Shown: positions 11,024 through 20,929 of the stretch, one piece after another
Layout of the letters: each line of letters begins with the position of its first letter
How positions within the stretch are numbered: the first letter of the stretch is position 1
From: Tethya wilhelma
Taxonomy: Eukaryota > Porifera > Demospongiae > Tethyida > Tethyidae
Assembly: GCA_964030475.1 (NCBI GenBank)
Contig: CAXIPT010000019.1
Span: forward strand, 313,568-377,567
DNA length: 64,000 nucleotides
Reading direction: 5' to 3'
Notes under the pieces: generated by a model
Database searches by the model: none
Told to the model about the DNA's origin: nothing
What the model saw: only the letters and a program-made list of their open reading frames with translations
Program-made: the position numbers and the translations under genes

Positions 11024-11407
11024 GTGAGGAAGATCGAGTGCAAGTTTATAGCTAGCTCAGTCATGTATAGTTTTGGAGCTCCTGGTCCAGCCGTTCCTGG
11101 TTGTGACGATGTTAGTAAACTGATGCATGTTTGCCATGGAGTGAGCTGCTCGTTTTGCAAAATGAGAAAGCTGAATCCCATTGAACTTGGATGGGAGCAT
11201 TTGTTTGACTCTGACCAAGAGCCACTAGAGGGTGGAAGTGCTCTGTGTGGCGTAGAACTCACTTGCTCTCAAGTTTCTGCTTCTCCAGAATCAGACATTC
11301 CTCTTATTGTAGAAGAAACTATTCATGTTGATTCAATTTTCCCCATCTACTCCACACTAATTGCTGAGCCCAGAAATAGACAATACCATACCAACAAGAA
11401 TACATAA
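11024..11407 (+). CDS. Unrecognised cysteine-containing ORF
   Basis: An open frame of about 127 codons carries CHGVSCSFCKMRKLNPIELG, with closely spaced cysteines that could bind zinc, followed by a short acidic region. It lies immediately upstream of the PB1-like gene on the same strand and could be its first exon, since both contain an APG...GC(D/H) phrase; no splice donor that would join them convincingly was found. Start uncertain (first in-frame ATG is at codon 14). Function not assigned. Confidence 0.35.
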   Translation: MRKIECKFIASSVMYSFGAPGPAVPGCDDVSKLMHVCHGVSCSFCKMRKLNPIELGWEHLFDSDQEPLEGGSALCGVELTCSQVSASPESDIPLIVEETIHVDSIFPIYSTLIAEPRNRQYHTNKNT

Positions 11408-11574
11408 TCCCTAGAATTACTGTCTGCTACCATAAGTGCACTTGAACTGGCTAGAAGCTGAACTGTAGCTAGCCTATAGCTACATAGAGGCCGGCTATGC
11501 ATACGCATGTGCAACTTTACGCCACGCCCACAATTTAGAAAATGAAAAGGTGGAGCTTGTTTCATGTCTGCCAG

Positions 11575-12394
11575 AAACATACAGTTCCTGCAGCTCCTGG
11601 ATCATTGATGCATGGTTGTCATTATCATGGCAGGAACTGGAATGCTGTAGAAGGAGATACGTCAGATATGGTGGTTGATACTCAGAAGGAGTACACCATG
11701 AAAGAGCTAGAGATTGCCATATCAAGTTTGTTTCCTCATGTAACCAAGAAAGGACTTTGTTTGAAGGTTTATCACTGGGATGAATTAGCTGGCAGGGTTG
11801 ATATTGAATCTGATGCTGATGTTGCTCAGGCATTTCAGAATTTTAATGAAGAAATCAATGGCTTGAAACATTCAAAGTACCTTGTTCTTCATGCTGAAGA
11901 TTGTATCAAATACACTGCAAGCATATCTGATTGTAGTGAAGTAGCTACTGCAATCCTTAACACTAAATCCAGAAAGGTATTCACTTGAACTTATTATGCA
12001 TGCATTGTACATGTTAAGAGGGCTGGTAATGTTTATTATTATTAATTGTTGTATGAATTGTTTTCAGAGAAAACGTGATACAGCCGATAAAGACTTAGAT
12101 GAAAAACTCCAAGCACTGGACAAGATGATGATGCCAGTACTATCAAAATGTGATATGGAAGAAAATCTTAATGAAGAAGATCAACCTCTCTACATAGATG
12201 AATTCACTGATAAAATTAAATGCAAGTGGTGTCCTAGCTGGTCTGAGGCAAAGGTCTACAATCTGCACACTCGGAAATCAGCATCACACAATGCTGCTAG
12301 GAAATCCAGACTACACAGTTGTGATAATCATGATCATAAGCAAATGGATACATCAGGTGTGCAAACAGACATTAGATCATTTATTTCAAGTTAA
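11575..12394 (+). CDS. Spliced gene: PB1-like domain plus CCHH zinc finger
   Basis: Two exons are visible. The first opens by 11575 (an upstream in-frame ATG is at 11542, but TCTGCCAG just before 11575 could be a splice acceptor) and ends at 11978 in AGAAAG, followed by GTATTC. The second starts at 12067 after TTGTTTTCAG and ends at the stop near 12394; the splice is phase 0 and keeps the frame. Exon 1 encodes LCLKVYHWDELAGRVDIES followed by DADVAQAF, close to the acidic OPCA core of PB1 domains, which pair with other PB1 domains in signalling and autophagy scaffolds. Exon 2 has a charged helix, then CKWC and HTRKSASH, a possible Cys2-His2 finger. It appears to be a host gene; the exact family is not recognised. 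Confidence 0.55.
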
Positions 12395-12399
12395 TTTTC

Positions 12400-12778
12400 C
12401 TATGACATGTATGTGGCATAATTATATTGGTCATAATAATATTATTGATACATCATCAAATTTTATCAATGTTTTAATAGTTGCCTCAAAATCTAAGCAA
12501 AGTTAGTGAAGAACCAGCCACCATTTAGGAAGGTTAGTACTTTGGTTATATTTTATTGGTGATAGTATCTGTAGGAATAGTAAACTTCCCACAAGCACAC
12601 AACATTATACTGTGTAGCAAAGCCACATATGGCATTGCATGGTGGCCTGTGGTGACAGTGGTAATGATTACCACTAATGAATACATGACAGTGCACGTGA
12701 ATTCAGCAAAAATTGTAATATGCATTCATGCATATTAAATTTTATTATAGGCATAGAACGTGATGTTAAATGTCAAGC
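12400..12778. other. Non-coding stretch
   Basis: 3' flank of the PB1-like gene, AT-rich, with no recognisable feature. Confidence 0.4.
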
Positions 12779-13136
12779 AGTGGCGTAGCCAGGGAGGGTG
12801 CTTTTGGTGCTCGAGCACCCCCTTTGCCGCTGACCGGAAGCGCAAAGCTATAATAATTGGATTTATTAATAAGTAATCAAGCCTTTAGAATCTCTATTTC
12901 TTACTTGGAAGCTATTTTCCAAGCTCATTTATGCCCAAGCTCTTTATAAACTAACTTCAGAACCATTTAATTTGTGCTAGGTTGATCGAAAGCGCTCAGC
13001 CTGCTTACTTCCAGCAATAGTTTAAAGGTCACGATATCGATCACGTGACCCAAAAGTGGGTGTGGTATTCCAAAATTTTACACGACGCGCGCACAATTTT
13101 AGAACCCCCTCACTCTAAATCCTGGTTACGCCCCCG
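12779..13136. mobile_element. Non-autonomous DNA element, CAGTGGCGTA end
   Basis: The left end GCAGTGGCGTAGCCAGG and right end CCTGGTTACGCCCCC form imperfect terminal inverted repeats. The interior has no ORF and includes a GTCACGATATCGATCACGTGAC palindrome region near 13028-13050. A CAGTGGCG end is common among hAT-like MITEs. The element at 63651 has a similar start. Confidence 0.6.
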
Positions 13137-13734
13137 TTAAGGGATCTATCACAGAAAATATGCAGTTCTGCTTGAGGATTGAGTAGCAGGAAATCTGATC
13201 GCCCAAAAAACTATATGAATGCAGCCGTCGTGATAGCACCACATACACTGCTATGGGAGCAAACACACCAACTCAGTTTACCACAACATGTGAGTGCTGC
13301 ACCACATAAGCAATGGAAATTAAACCATGCAATGGAGACAAAATTCCTCCAAAATTCCTCCAAACACTGGCGGATGAACCAATAGTGTACCAACTACTGC
13401 CGAAAGAACATGTATAAAACGGTCAGCAAATTAAATATGTTGGCACAATTCGTGCTTCTCATGGTTCTAGCTTAGGTGCTTGTAATGGTGTAGCAAGCAG
13501 CATCCATACGTGTGTAAAGCATGTAATGCTGGAAAAACATCATCACTTAATTGGAGACTCTTACATAATATAAGTTGCGGGCCACAAAATCTGGGGTTAA
13601 CCATTAGTATTGTGCAGCTCATCAACTTGAGACTGCTCTTTCAAATCAAAAAGCAGGTGAGAAAATGAAGACACGAAAGATATCTTCTCTTGCTAGAAGA
13701 TAGCTGGAAGAAGAATGAAACTACAAAGCCCTAG
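13137..13734. other. Non-coding stretch
   Basis: A short ORF at 13179-13385 has no recognisable domain. Nothing else is supported. Confidence 0.4.
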
Positions 13735-14096
13735 CTGCAAAAAAGCATTTTTTGAGGGTTTTAATTTAGCTTCTCATGCAAATAACTCACTTTCTACGTA
13801 ACCATTCCAAAATCCATCCGCTAGATCACCTTAAAACACTTCGAACTTAGCGTTCGTACATTCAAAAGCTTGCTAAACCTCCGGCAAACTTGTTGGCCAG
13901 ATTTCATATCAAACTGTACACAAAACTTGCAGACCATGCGGCCTTTGCCAACTAATAAATGACGTCATACAAATTGCTAGCGCACGCAAACTCATCCAGA
14001 GGCTTCTGCAGCTCACGCTGTGTACTCTAAGAAGCTTCTTTAGAAAGCTTGAAGCCATCATACTTTTGATATTCGAAGTGTGGTGATAGCTATCCA
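13735..14096. repeat. Dispersed repeat, related to 44640-45007
   Basis: This non-coding stretch shares GCTGCAAAAAAGCATTTTTT, TTAGCTTCTCATGCAAATAA, a GATCACCT...TCGAACTTAGCGTT block and the CAACTCG...ACGTCAT end with the segment at 44640-45007, where it lies in inverted orientation and more diverged. It directly adjoins the duplicated unit at 14097, so both may be parts of one longer repeat. Confidence 0.5.
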
Positions 14097-15290
14097 CAAC
14101 TCGAGATCGAGAATTTATAATTACGTCATCATGAATAAGGTGGTTGCTTAGTTACCTGCTGTCTTTGCATTACATAATTTTAACGGGGCGCGCGCGAGTT
14201 CTAGTGTGACAAGCCTTAACTTCCCTGAGTCACCCAACCAAAAATGCTCTTCGTTCAGCAAAATTATTCCTTCTCGGACAAATCATTCACATATCCAATT
14301 CAGATAAGCCTGTACAGCACAGCATGAAAGAAAATCCAAATGTTTCTGTGATGATGAATATGTACAGTTTTGATAGTGATAGTGCTACATATAGTCTATC
14401 TGCTCTCCTCAAAGCTTCGAAGATTCTACACACAAATGTAACAAACCACATTAAATCCGGTGCTGGTGATACTCTCAAACTGGATCATCTCCAAAACTCA
14501 GAATCTACAGAATTAGCTGCCCTTTCATGAAAACCTAGATTTAACTTTATGTACAAACAGCACCAATGATGAACCACAATTACCTGAGTCTGATGATGAC
14601 GAACCATATATTGTGGAGAAAAAAGTTAAGAAGAGATACAATTCCCACAAAGCTCAAATTTGAGTACCTTTTTAAGTGATTAGGGTATGCTGAGTGTGAG
14701 AATACTTGGGAGCTGATTACTAATGTTCCCAGTAATCTGTTAAACAACTTTAACAATCCATTCTCAATACACAATGTCATGGCATTGCTTGATCAGGTGG
14801 ACAACCGAGAAGAGACGGCTTAAGAAATAGATCCACAAGACGTCTTAATACCTACATTTTAAACACGTAAAACAATTATTTTTCCCATTTAGTTTATGCA
14901 TCCTGTTAAAATTCCTTTAATAATTATTGACACTTACTGGAAAAACAGTCAAATAACTGAAACAAGTAATATAGCTTCAATATACTTATAAAAGTTGACT
15001 TATTGATCATGTTCATGTTCAGATTCTGCAGATAATCCAATTTCAGAATCGTGTCCATGTTGAGAGAGATGGAAGTATTTCATCAAGTTGTGTGTTGCAT
15101 GTGGATGATGATTCTGGTTTTGTAGCTGTGGAGTCAATGCACTGAGGCTTAGGCTCTTGTAAATGTTCAATGAGCCCACTGGGAATATTAGATACATTTT
15201 TCTGATTGAATGCTCCAGGATTATGATACTCCTTAACCGGCAATCCATACTTATCAAATGGACCAAACTGTACGAATAATTCAGTACTAT
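14097..15290. repeat. Duplicated ~1.2 kb unit, copy 2
   Basis: Counterpart of 9385-10497, with the same order: CAACTCGAGATCGAG start, AATTATTCCTTCTCGGAC, chromodomain relic, and minus-strand exon at the right. Copy 2 lacks the triple ATGCCTACAAG repeat of copy 1 near 10150 and a 14-bp piece near 15040. Confidence 0.85.
14551..14752 (+). pseudogene. Chromodomain relic, copy 2
   Basis: Same reading as copy 1: acidic linker, then YIVEKKVKKRYNSHKAQ, a frame slip within CAAATTTGAG, then EYLFK and YAECENTWEL. The core tryptophan of the FKW motif is a TGA stop here, so this copy carries one more lesion than copy 1. Confidence 0.75.
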
Positions 15291-15790
15291 CAGAGTCATT
15301 CTTTGCAAATGCAAGTGCGATCAATGCTTACTTTTAGTCCTTCTAGACAATAATTTGCATCTCCCAATATCTCTTTTAAGCAATACAGTGAACTTTCAGG
15401 TCCATCAATAAACATATGCAGATCAACAACACAAAATGCCCAATTTCTTGTTCCTTTGACTCTCAAGTAAAATGGCTCTGAAGCAATCCGATTGCATGCC
15501 AAATATAAAGTTAATTTACAACACTACAGAGAACAATAATATCTAATGCTACACTGACTGATTATCATGTATATTGCTGCATGCCACACCTCAGCATGGT
15601 TAACAATAGTAATATAGCTGGCTTACTGATAACTTGCCATGAAATTTTGAAAGATTCGTTGTTGAGTAGTTGGCCAACCAGCAGTTCTGCTTCTCTTGCA
15701 ACATGGCCAAGCATCTTTAGGTCTTGATCTGCTGCATCACCATTACCACAGCCATCTTGACGACTGCTATGCAGTTTTTTCATATGGATT
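14990..15790 (-). CDS. Unrecognised multi-exon gene (partial)
   Basis: Three coding blocks read on the minus strand. The first (about 15783-15640) has GHVAREAELLVGQLLNNESF and may end at a GTTATC donor. The second (about 15500-15332) has FYLRVKGTRNWAFCVVDLHM and SSLYCLKEILGDANYCLEGL. The third (15300-15043) has FVQFGPFDKYGLPVKEYHN and ends in PSLSTWTRF. Blocks two and three are separated by only 31 bp starting GTAAGC and ending GCAAAG; removing it keeps the frame, otherwise a stop follows quickly. The third block is duplicated at 10244-10681. Whether this is a host gene or the coding part of the duplicated repeat unit is open. Confidence 0.4.
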
Positions 15791-15989
15791 AGAGGACTCT
15801 TTTAGTAGCGTAACTATTGTTCCAAACTGCACTCCTACTGCAAAATCATAAAACTTTACGCCTCGGCATTGGCTGCCAAAGAAGGCATAGCTGTGTGACG
15901 CTGGATTGTTCAATCATTGACGGCATTTTACCAAGAAGGTGTGGTTTATTTGTTGTTACCGCCTATTTATGACATCATTCAGTCGAAAA

Positions 15990-16140
15990 GTATTAATCAC
16001 AATAATATTATAATGTGGTCAAACAGTCAAGATAGTTGGGTCATGGGTCAAGGTAGAATTTTAGGTGCGGTCAAGTGGTCAAGGTCAGATTCTTCGCGGG
16101 TGGAAGTACAGCAAGTATTGGAGTGACCACCCCTTGATGT
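15990..16140. mobile_element. GGTCAA-rich MITE remnant
   Basis: Several GGTCAA motifs lead to GTGACCACCCCTTGATG at the right end, matching the right terminus of the element at 6911-7225. A matching left terminus is not evident, so this is probably a half element. Confidence 0.5.
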
Positions 16141-16960
16141 TGACAGTCATAATACATACAGTGTTCATGTTGAGTGAAAAAAGCTAACAGTATTGTATCA
16201 ATGCCTCAGATGCAGTAGCTGGTAAGACATCTGACATAAACCTTTCAACATTATGTAGCAACAGATCAGAGACTGATATGGTGTGTTTAAATTAGCTGTT
16301 GGTGCCCGTGTGCAACAAATGTTGATGTGTCAAATGACCTGTACACATTGTCACTAGCAGTAATGAAGTCAAAATAAATTTGACAATGGTCGAGTTGGTT
16401 TAGAAGCAATCCAGCAAAATGTGTGCCGTAATGAACACCTTCCAATTGCAAAGCATGAAGTGATATTTCAAGCAAATTAAGGGCAGACATGGTTCTGAAT
16501 TCACCTGGCTACAATGTACAGTTCCCTTTGACATTAGCGTGGGCCACTACTATCCAAAAAGTACAGGGCTTGATGAAATAGTTGTTGATATGAAGCAAAG
16601 CTTTTTCAAGCATATGTAGAGTGAAGTCATTGTAAGGGTTACATAATTATTATGAACTTTAGTCCAATTAAGAAAAGCAGTGATGTAGAAGATGAAATGT
16701 CCAGACTTGTACTGTGGTAAATTAAGGGTGGCTTTAACCAGAAAAATTGAATTTTTTTTGTAATTTTTTTTATTATTTATTTTAAAACAATATCACATGT
16801 AGAAGTAATATTCTAAGGTACAAAGAATTCACTCTCTCTTTTATGGAGATATAGACTTTTACTAGCAATATGTACAGAGTAGTAATATACAATGGTAGCA
16901 CAAAGGACAGCATTTTGCTTGAACAAAGTTCACTCCATCATAATGACACTGCTCAATTAC
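16141..16960. other. Non-coding stretch
   Basis: 3' flank of the minus-strand ORF that ends at 16964. AT-rich with poly(T) runs near 16750; no further feature is seen. Confidence 0.4.
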
Positions 16961-16963
16961 AGT

Positions 16964-17929
16964 CTAAAATGAATTAAAAAAAACTATCATTTCTGCCAGC
17001 TGTTGCAGAGATCTTCCGAGGTTGGACTTGCTCAAAGATAAAGAAGGTAGAGGGTAACAAGTAATGTTTTTCTCATGGAATACAAGTATCTGTGGTAAAA
17101 TTTTGGTTGGGTACACAACCAACCCCAGCATCACACTCTGATCTTTCTGCAACAACCCAACCATCTGTTCTAAATTCTGGTACAGTCCTCCAGTACCTTG
17201 ACTTTTGATTTCACCCACAGTAGTATAAATACCTTGGTCTACGACAACAAAATCAGCCACTCTATCTTGAGTTACTACTACAACACCAGATCCATCAATT
17301 TCAGGATCAGGAATAACCCATTTCACAGATAAAGAACCAGGCTGATGGATGCCATTTGGATTTGTGCTAATTAGACAATCACGGTGTGGTTCAAGGAATT
17401 TACAAAATTCCATGAAAAAGAGTTTTCCAAACGCATTTTGAAAATGGGCCATGCAAGCTTGATGGAACTTTTTGTATACTTCCTTGTGCTGATTCCTCAA
17501 CACACATAACTCTGCATCTGAAAACACAGCTGGAACTTCTGCATCAGGTGGACCCTCATCGTCTGAGTCTGACGTTGCCATTGCAGCTTGTTGCACGTAA
17601 GGATCAACCTCTATGTATGGTGATTCTGCAAATAGACTTGCACTGGCACAGCGTATGTGTGCAGCCCGATTGGATTTCACAGATAGTGGCCGTACAGAAG
17701 GTAAGTCAAAAGACGGGTTTATTGTCTTTGAGGGGTACAAGCGAATGTCATAGGACATTATGATTGGTTGCATTCGAAAGGAAAACTTTGTGCCACTTAT
17801 ATCCACAGCATAAACAGATTCCCATTTATCCTTTTCAGTGGCATATATTTTGTTACTCTTCACTGTGGTGGTCACAAAAATATCGTCCACCTTGAGTTGA
17901 CTGGAGCCCACTTGGCTACTCTCTGCCAT
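16964..17929 (-). CDS. Unrecognised 321-aa ORF, possible PD-(D/E)XK nuclease fold
   Basis: An uninterrupted frame starts MAESSQVGSS and is one of the few intact ORFs in the window. Residues 15-60 look beta-rich and are not recognised; 120-130 is an acidic hinge (SDSDDEG). Residues 135-190 are helical. Residues 224-242 read VADFVVVDQGIYTTVGEIK: a strand with Asp226, then a strand with Glu240-x-Lys242. A helix (LYQNLEQMVGLL) and two strands (LGLVVYP, ILVFHE) follow. That order matches the core of PD-(D/E)XK nucleases, with D226, E240 and K242 as candidate catalytic residues. This is a pattern argument from one sequence. It could be a host nuclease-like gene, an element-encoded protein, or unrelated. 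No neighbouring gene informs its role. A long CT/GA tract lies 20 bp before the start codon. Confidence 0.5.
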   Translation of the reverse strand: MAESSQVGSSQLKVDDIFVTTTVKSNKIYATEKDKWESVYAVDISGTKFSFRMQPIIMSYDIRLYPSKTINPSFDLPSVRPLSVKSNRAAHIRCASASLFAESPYIEVDPYVQQAAMATSDSDDEGPPDAEVPAVFSDAELCVLRNQHKEVYKKFHQACMAHFQNAFGKLFFMEFCKFLEPHRDCLISTNPNGIHQPGSLSVKWVIPDPEIDGSGVVVVTQDRVADFVVVDQGIYTTVGEIKSQGTGGLYQNLEQMVGLLQKDQSVMLGLVVYPTKILPQILVFHEKNITCYPLPSLSLSKSNLGRSLQQLAEMIVFFNSF

Positions 17930-17949
17930 CCAGATACTAGAAAGAAACT

Positions 17950-17950
<1 letters not shown>

Positions 17951-17999
<49 letters not shown>

Positions 18000-18000
18000 A
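17951..18000. repeat. GA microsatellite with poly(G) tail
   Basis: About twenty GA units followed by a run of G. On the minus strand this is a pyrimidine tract just upstream of the 321-codon ORF, so it may lie in that gene's 5' leader or at an intron end. Confidence 0.95.
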
Positions 18001-18225
18001 GGAATTATTAGATAGGCAGAGGTTGTAAGAATGGTGCCAAGTGTATACCAATCTAGTATTTTTGGTACTTACCAGTATAAATAGATATAGAACTTGTCAT
18101 ATACACCATCAAATCATACATGTACATGTGGACTCTTTACAGTCACGTGACAGTGGCCTAGGTTAGGGGGATCCCCAAGTCACAAGTCAGCTGGCCGTGA
18201 ACTGCTACAGTTCTAGAAAAGTGTC

Positions 18226-18408
18226 ATGCCGCGTACCAAGGCATTTGGCAAGAGGCCCAAAGGCTTCCATGGTATACCCCAGCACTTGCTGAACCCAGTT
18301 AGGTCTACCCCACAGTCTACTGGAGTGGAAGCACCAGCTGAATCTCCAGTTGTGAGACCAACCCCTGTGGAGACAGCTAGCGGTAAGAAGCTGGCTATCT
18401 CTCCATGA
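18226..18408 (+). CDS. Short N-terminal exon, unrecognised
   Basis: The frame starts MPRTKAFGKRPKGFHGIPQH and is rich in basic residues and proline. A good splice donor (AGCG/GTAAGAAG) at about 18381 suggests it is exon 1 of a longer gene whose remainder is not found before the LTR begins at 18523. The gene was probably disrupted by the LTR element or continues beyond the element. Function not assigned. Confidence 0.4.
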   Translation: MPRTKAFGKRPKGFHGIPQHLLNPVRSTPQSTGVEAPAESPVVRPTPVETASGKKLAISP

Positions 18409-18522
18409 TGTACATCAATGAGTGGACCCTCTAGAGGAGGCCTGAGGTCATCATCACACCCCAGTACCTCCAGTGCTATAAATGAGAATAGTGAGTCTGG
18501 TGACTCTACGTATTGAAAGGCT

Positions 18523-18697
18523 TGTAATGTACAGGATGTGACATCATTAATTATTGATTTTTGTGGTATTGTTCTACGTGCATATAATGTGTGTACGTGT
18601 ATAGTTCTGTTCAGAATACACAAAGATAAGTTGTTGACTGATAGTCAGTTGCCTTGACAGAGTGACCCTCCTTTGTAACGGGGGTATTGGCGTTACA
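18523..18697 (+). repeat. 5' LTR with internal deletion
   Basis: Begins TGTAATGTACAGG and ends GGCGTTACA, the same ends as the 224- and 232-bp LTRs at 22.6 and 27.1 kb. It is 175 bp because about 55-60 bp in the middle, between GTATAGTT and ACAAAGATAAG, are missing. It should hold the promoter of the downstream gag. Confidence 0.9.
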
Positions 18698-18699
18698 AT

Positions 18700-18717
18700 T
18701 GGCGACCCTGCCAGGAT
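18700..18717 (+). promoter_or_regulatory. Primer-binding site of the LTR element
   Basis: TGGCGACCCTGCCAGGAT begins two bases after the LTR, the expected place and initial TGG for tRNA-primed minus-strand synthesis. The 22.5-27.3 kb copy has TAG in place of the initial TGG. Confidence 0.75.
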
Positions 18718-18723
18718 CTACTG

Positions 18724-20118
18724 ATGTCCGAGAGAGAAGTGCGGAATCTGCTAGAAGGAGCTCGAGAACCTTTGCCGACCTTTAGCCGGCTACGCAGCGG
18801 ACAGCACTCTGGACAGGTGGATGGAGTTATGGAGGGTCAAGCAGAGACAGACGGCAAGTTGTAGAGGAGCTGCGGGAGCAGCTAGACCAGGCCCAGCTCG
18901 AGTTGGAGACTGTACAGCATAGACTGTCACAGGAGTTGAGAGAGACAAGGGAGATGGCTGAAGTCTCGAAGGAGGATAGCGAGGAGCGGATCCAACGTCT
19001 GGAGGAGGAAGTTGGGGAACTACAGACCATGCTAGACAAGGCAGAGAGCAACCTGAAAGACGAGAAGGAAGCACTGCGCATGGCTCTGGAGCTAGACTAC
19101 CTTCGACGATTAGATGAGGCCCGTAGCCAGTTCGATAGAGAGCGTGCCTGGTACCAAGCAGAGATGGAGCAGCACGTGGCGGTGATCGCGGAGTTGCAGA
19201 GGAGAGCGAGGAGCACTTACCCTGAAGCTGACCATAGAGACAGGGACAGACCAGGTTCGGTTGTGTGTGAGAGTGAGATAGGGGTGTATAACAGTGGGCA
19301 TTCTGTTGTTGCAAAACCTCCAGAGGTGACCTTTGCTAGCTCTGAGGAAGGTCGCGAAGGAAGCCACGGGTCAGACCATCCCTCCGACCACAGAGTTGAT
19401 GTTAGTGCTGATGCGGTTACTACTAATGTAACTAGAGAAGCTACACGAGAGAGTAGTGTGGGTAGTAATAGTGGTAGTGATACTAGTGTTGTGCAACAGC
19501 TGACTCAGTTAGTGCAGCCATGGTAGAGGCTCAAACCAAGGTGATGTCTACACAGAGCTTACCATCACTTCCTCCTTACAGTGGAGAAGGGGATCAGGCC
19601 CTAGAGGAGGGGTTTGACCGTTGGCTAGAGCAATTCGAAGAGAGAGCTGAGCTCGCGGGGTGGTCCGAAGAGCTGCGGAGGTACCACCTCAAGATGTCTC
19701 TAAGCAAAACCGCCTACCAAACGTATCGCTTACTTCCCACCAATGTTAAAACCAGCTATAGTGAGACTGTCAAGTCCTTGAAAGAGAAGTTCCGGCCTGT
19801 AGATATAGAAGAGTTGCGCGGGATGGAGTTCCACCAGCTCGTTCAAGAGGATCAGTCAATAGAGGAGTTAGGGCTTAAGCTCCAAGAGTTAGCGACGCGC
19901 GGTTTTCCCTCTTTTTCGGGTCGAGACCGAGACCGACTTCTGAAGATGCGGTTTTTCCAGGCCTTGTTGCCTCGTTGGCAACGTAAGCTAGGGGCGCCAC
20001 GCTCAGAAGAGAACTTTGATGAGCTTTTTACACGTGCACGTGTAGCAGAACGCCGGGAACAACAGTACCATGTTGTGGCTGAAGAGCGAAGAGAGACGCC
20101 TAAGGTTGAGAAGGCTGA
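18724..20118 (+). pseudogene. LTR element gag, frameshifted
   Basis: The gag gene of a Ty3/Gypsy-type element starts at ATG 18724 (MSEREVRNLLEGAREP), 26 bp after the LTR. Near 18852 a deletion relative to the other copy removes bases and shifts the frame. The new frame (from 18903) continues with a long coiled coil (ELETVQHRL ... LQTMLDKAESNLKDEKEALR), then a Ser/Thr/Asp-rich linker. A second slip near 19512 is followed by the capsid-like domain (LPPYSGEGD, RWLEQFEERAEL, KEKFRPVDIEELRGMEFHQL). The copy stops at the single N at 20119, just before the zinc knuckle expected from the other copy. Confidence 0.85.
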
Positions 20119-20119
20119 N

Positions 20120-20616
20120 TACCAAAAAAGAAACACAGAGGAGATAAGCCAATTCCATTTGTTAGAAAGTCTCCTCTTGAAAAGGAACAAGGTATATGAA
20201 TTGTGTGCTATGGCCATGAATATAAATTTATTATGTACATGCATGCACACGCAGCAATTCTTTCTTGGTTTGTAGATGATGATATAGCTGCTGCTGCTAT
20301 TCAAGGCAAGATTATTGATGAAACTGAAGTTGAAGTGAGACCTGAAAGAGTTCCTGCATCTTGTCTAGATGAAAATGTTTGTTTGGAAAGTTGTAGAAAG
20401 TATTGCTCCATCGATGCTTGGAATCTAATCAACAGTGTTGTTGATATTATACGGAATGATCCTGTATACTTCTGTGGTAGGTGTACGAATCCCATTTCAG
20501 ATGACACCCAGTCTTCAATTGTGTGTGAGTGTTGCCTAAATTGGTACCACTTCAGCTGTCTTAACATGAAACAACCTAAAGTGTGGTTCTGCCGTTTTTG
20601 TTATGCCGAGATCTAG
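20120..20616 (+). CDS. PHD-finger protein, last two exons
   Basis: After the N at 20119 a short exon reads KPIPFVRKSPLEKEQ and ends at CAAG before GTATAT (about 20192). The last exon opens at 20275 after TTGGTTTGTAG; the phase-1 splice keeps the frame. It encodes DDIAAAAIQGKIIDETEVEV, a helical region, then a PHD finger: CGRC (two Cys), CECC, NWYHFSC and FCRFC give the Cys4-His-Cys3 zinc ligands. The stop is at 20614-20616. PHD fingers read histone H3 tails; many also occur in proteins of DNA transposons, so host or element origin is open. The upstream exons are lost at the N join, which currently fuses it to gag. Confidence 0.65.
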
Positions 20617-20642
20617 ACTAAAATCTATTCATTGGAACCTTT

Positions 20643-20786
20643 CAGATGACACCCAGTCTTCAATTGTGTGTGAGTGTTGCCTAAATTGGTACCACTTCAG
20701 CTGTCTTAACATGAAACAACCAAAAGTGTGGTTCTGCCGTTTTGTTATGCCGAGATCTAGACTAAAATCTATTCATTGGAACCTAT
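20643..20786 (+). repeat. Tandem duplicate of the PHD exon end
   Basis: About 143 bp from the last exon (from TCAGATGACACCCAGTCTTC through ATTCATTGGAACCT, first copy from 20497) is repeated directly after the stop codon. The second copy lacks one T in the TTTTT run, which would change the last residues of its finger. Confidence 0.9.
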
Positions 20787-20929
20787 GTTGTGTATAATTA
20801 ATAAATTTTATGTTTCAAGTTGTAGTTTTTGTCTTTGTATGTATGACACAACTGAAATTTTTGGTGGTTCAGTGTATACTATTTCTGTTATGGTATTGCT
20901 CTGTTGGACTATACTTTGGGCGTATATAT

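Noticed and set aside
13909..14097. Small minus ORF near 14 kb as a gene
   Set aside because: It lies wholly in a dispersed repeat and is not open in the inverted relative at 44.6-45.0 kb.
18790..19367. ORFs antisense to gag
   Set aside because: Mirror frames of the coiled-coil region; composition follows from the sense coding sequence.
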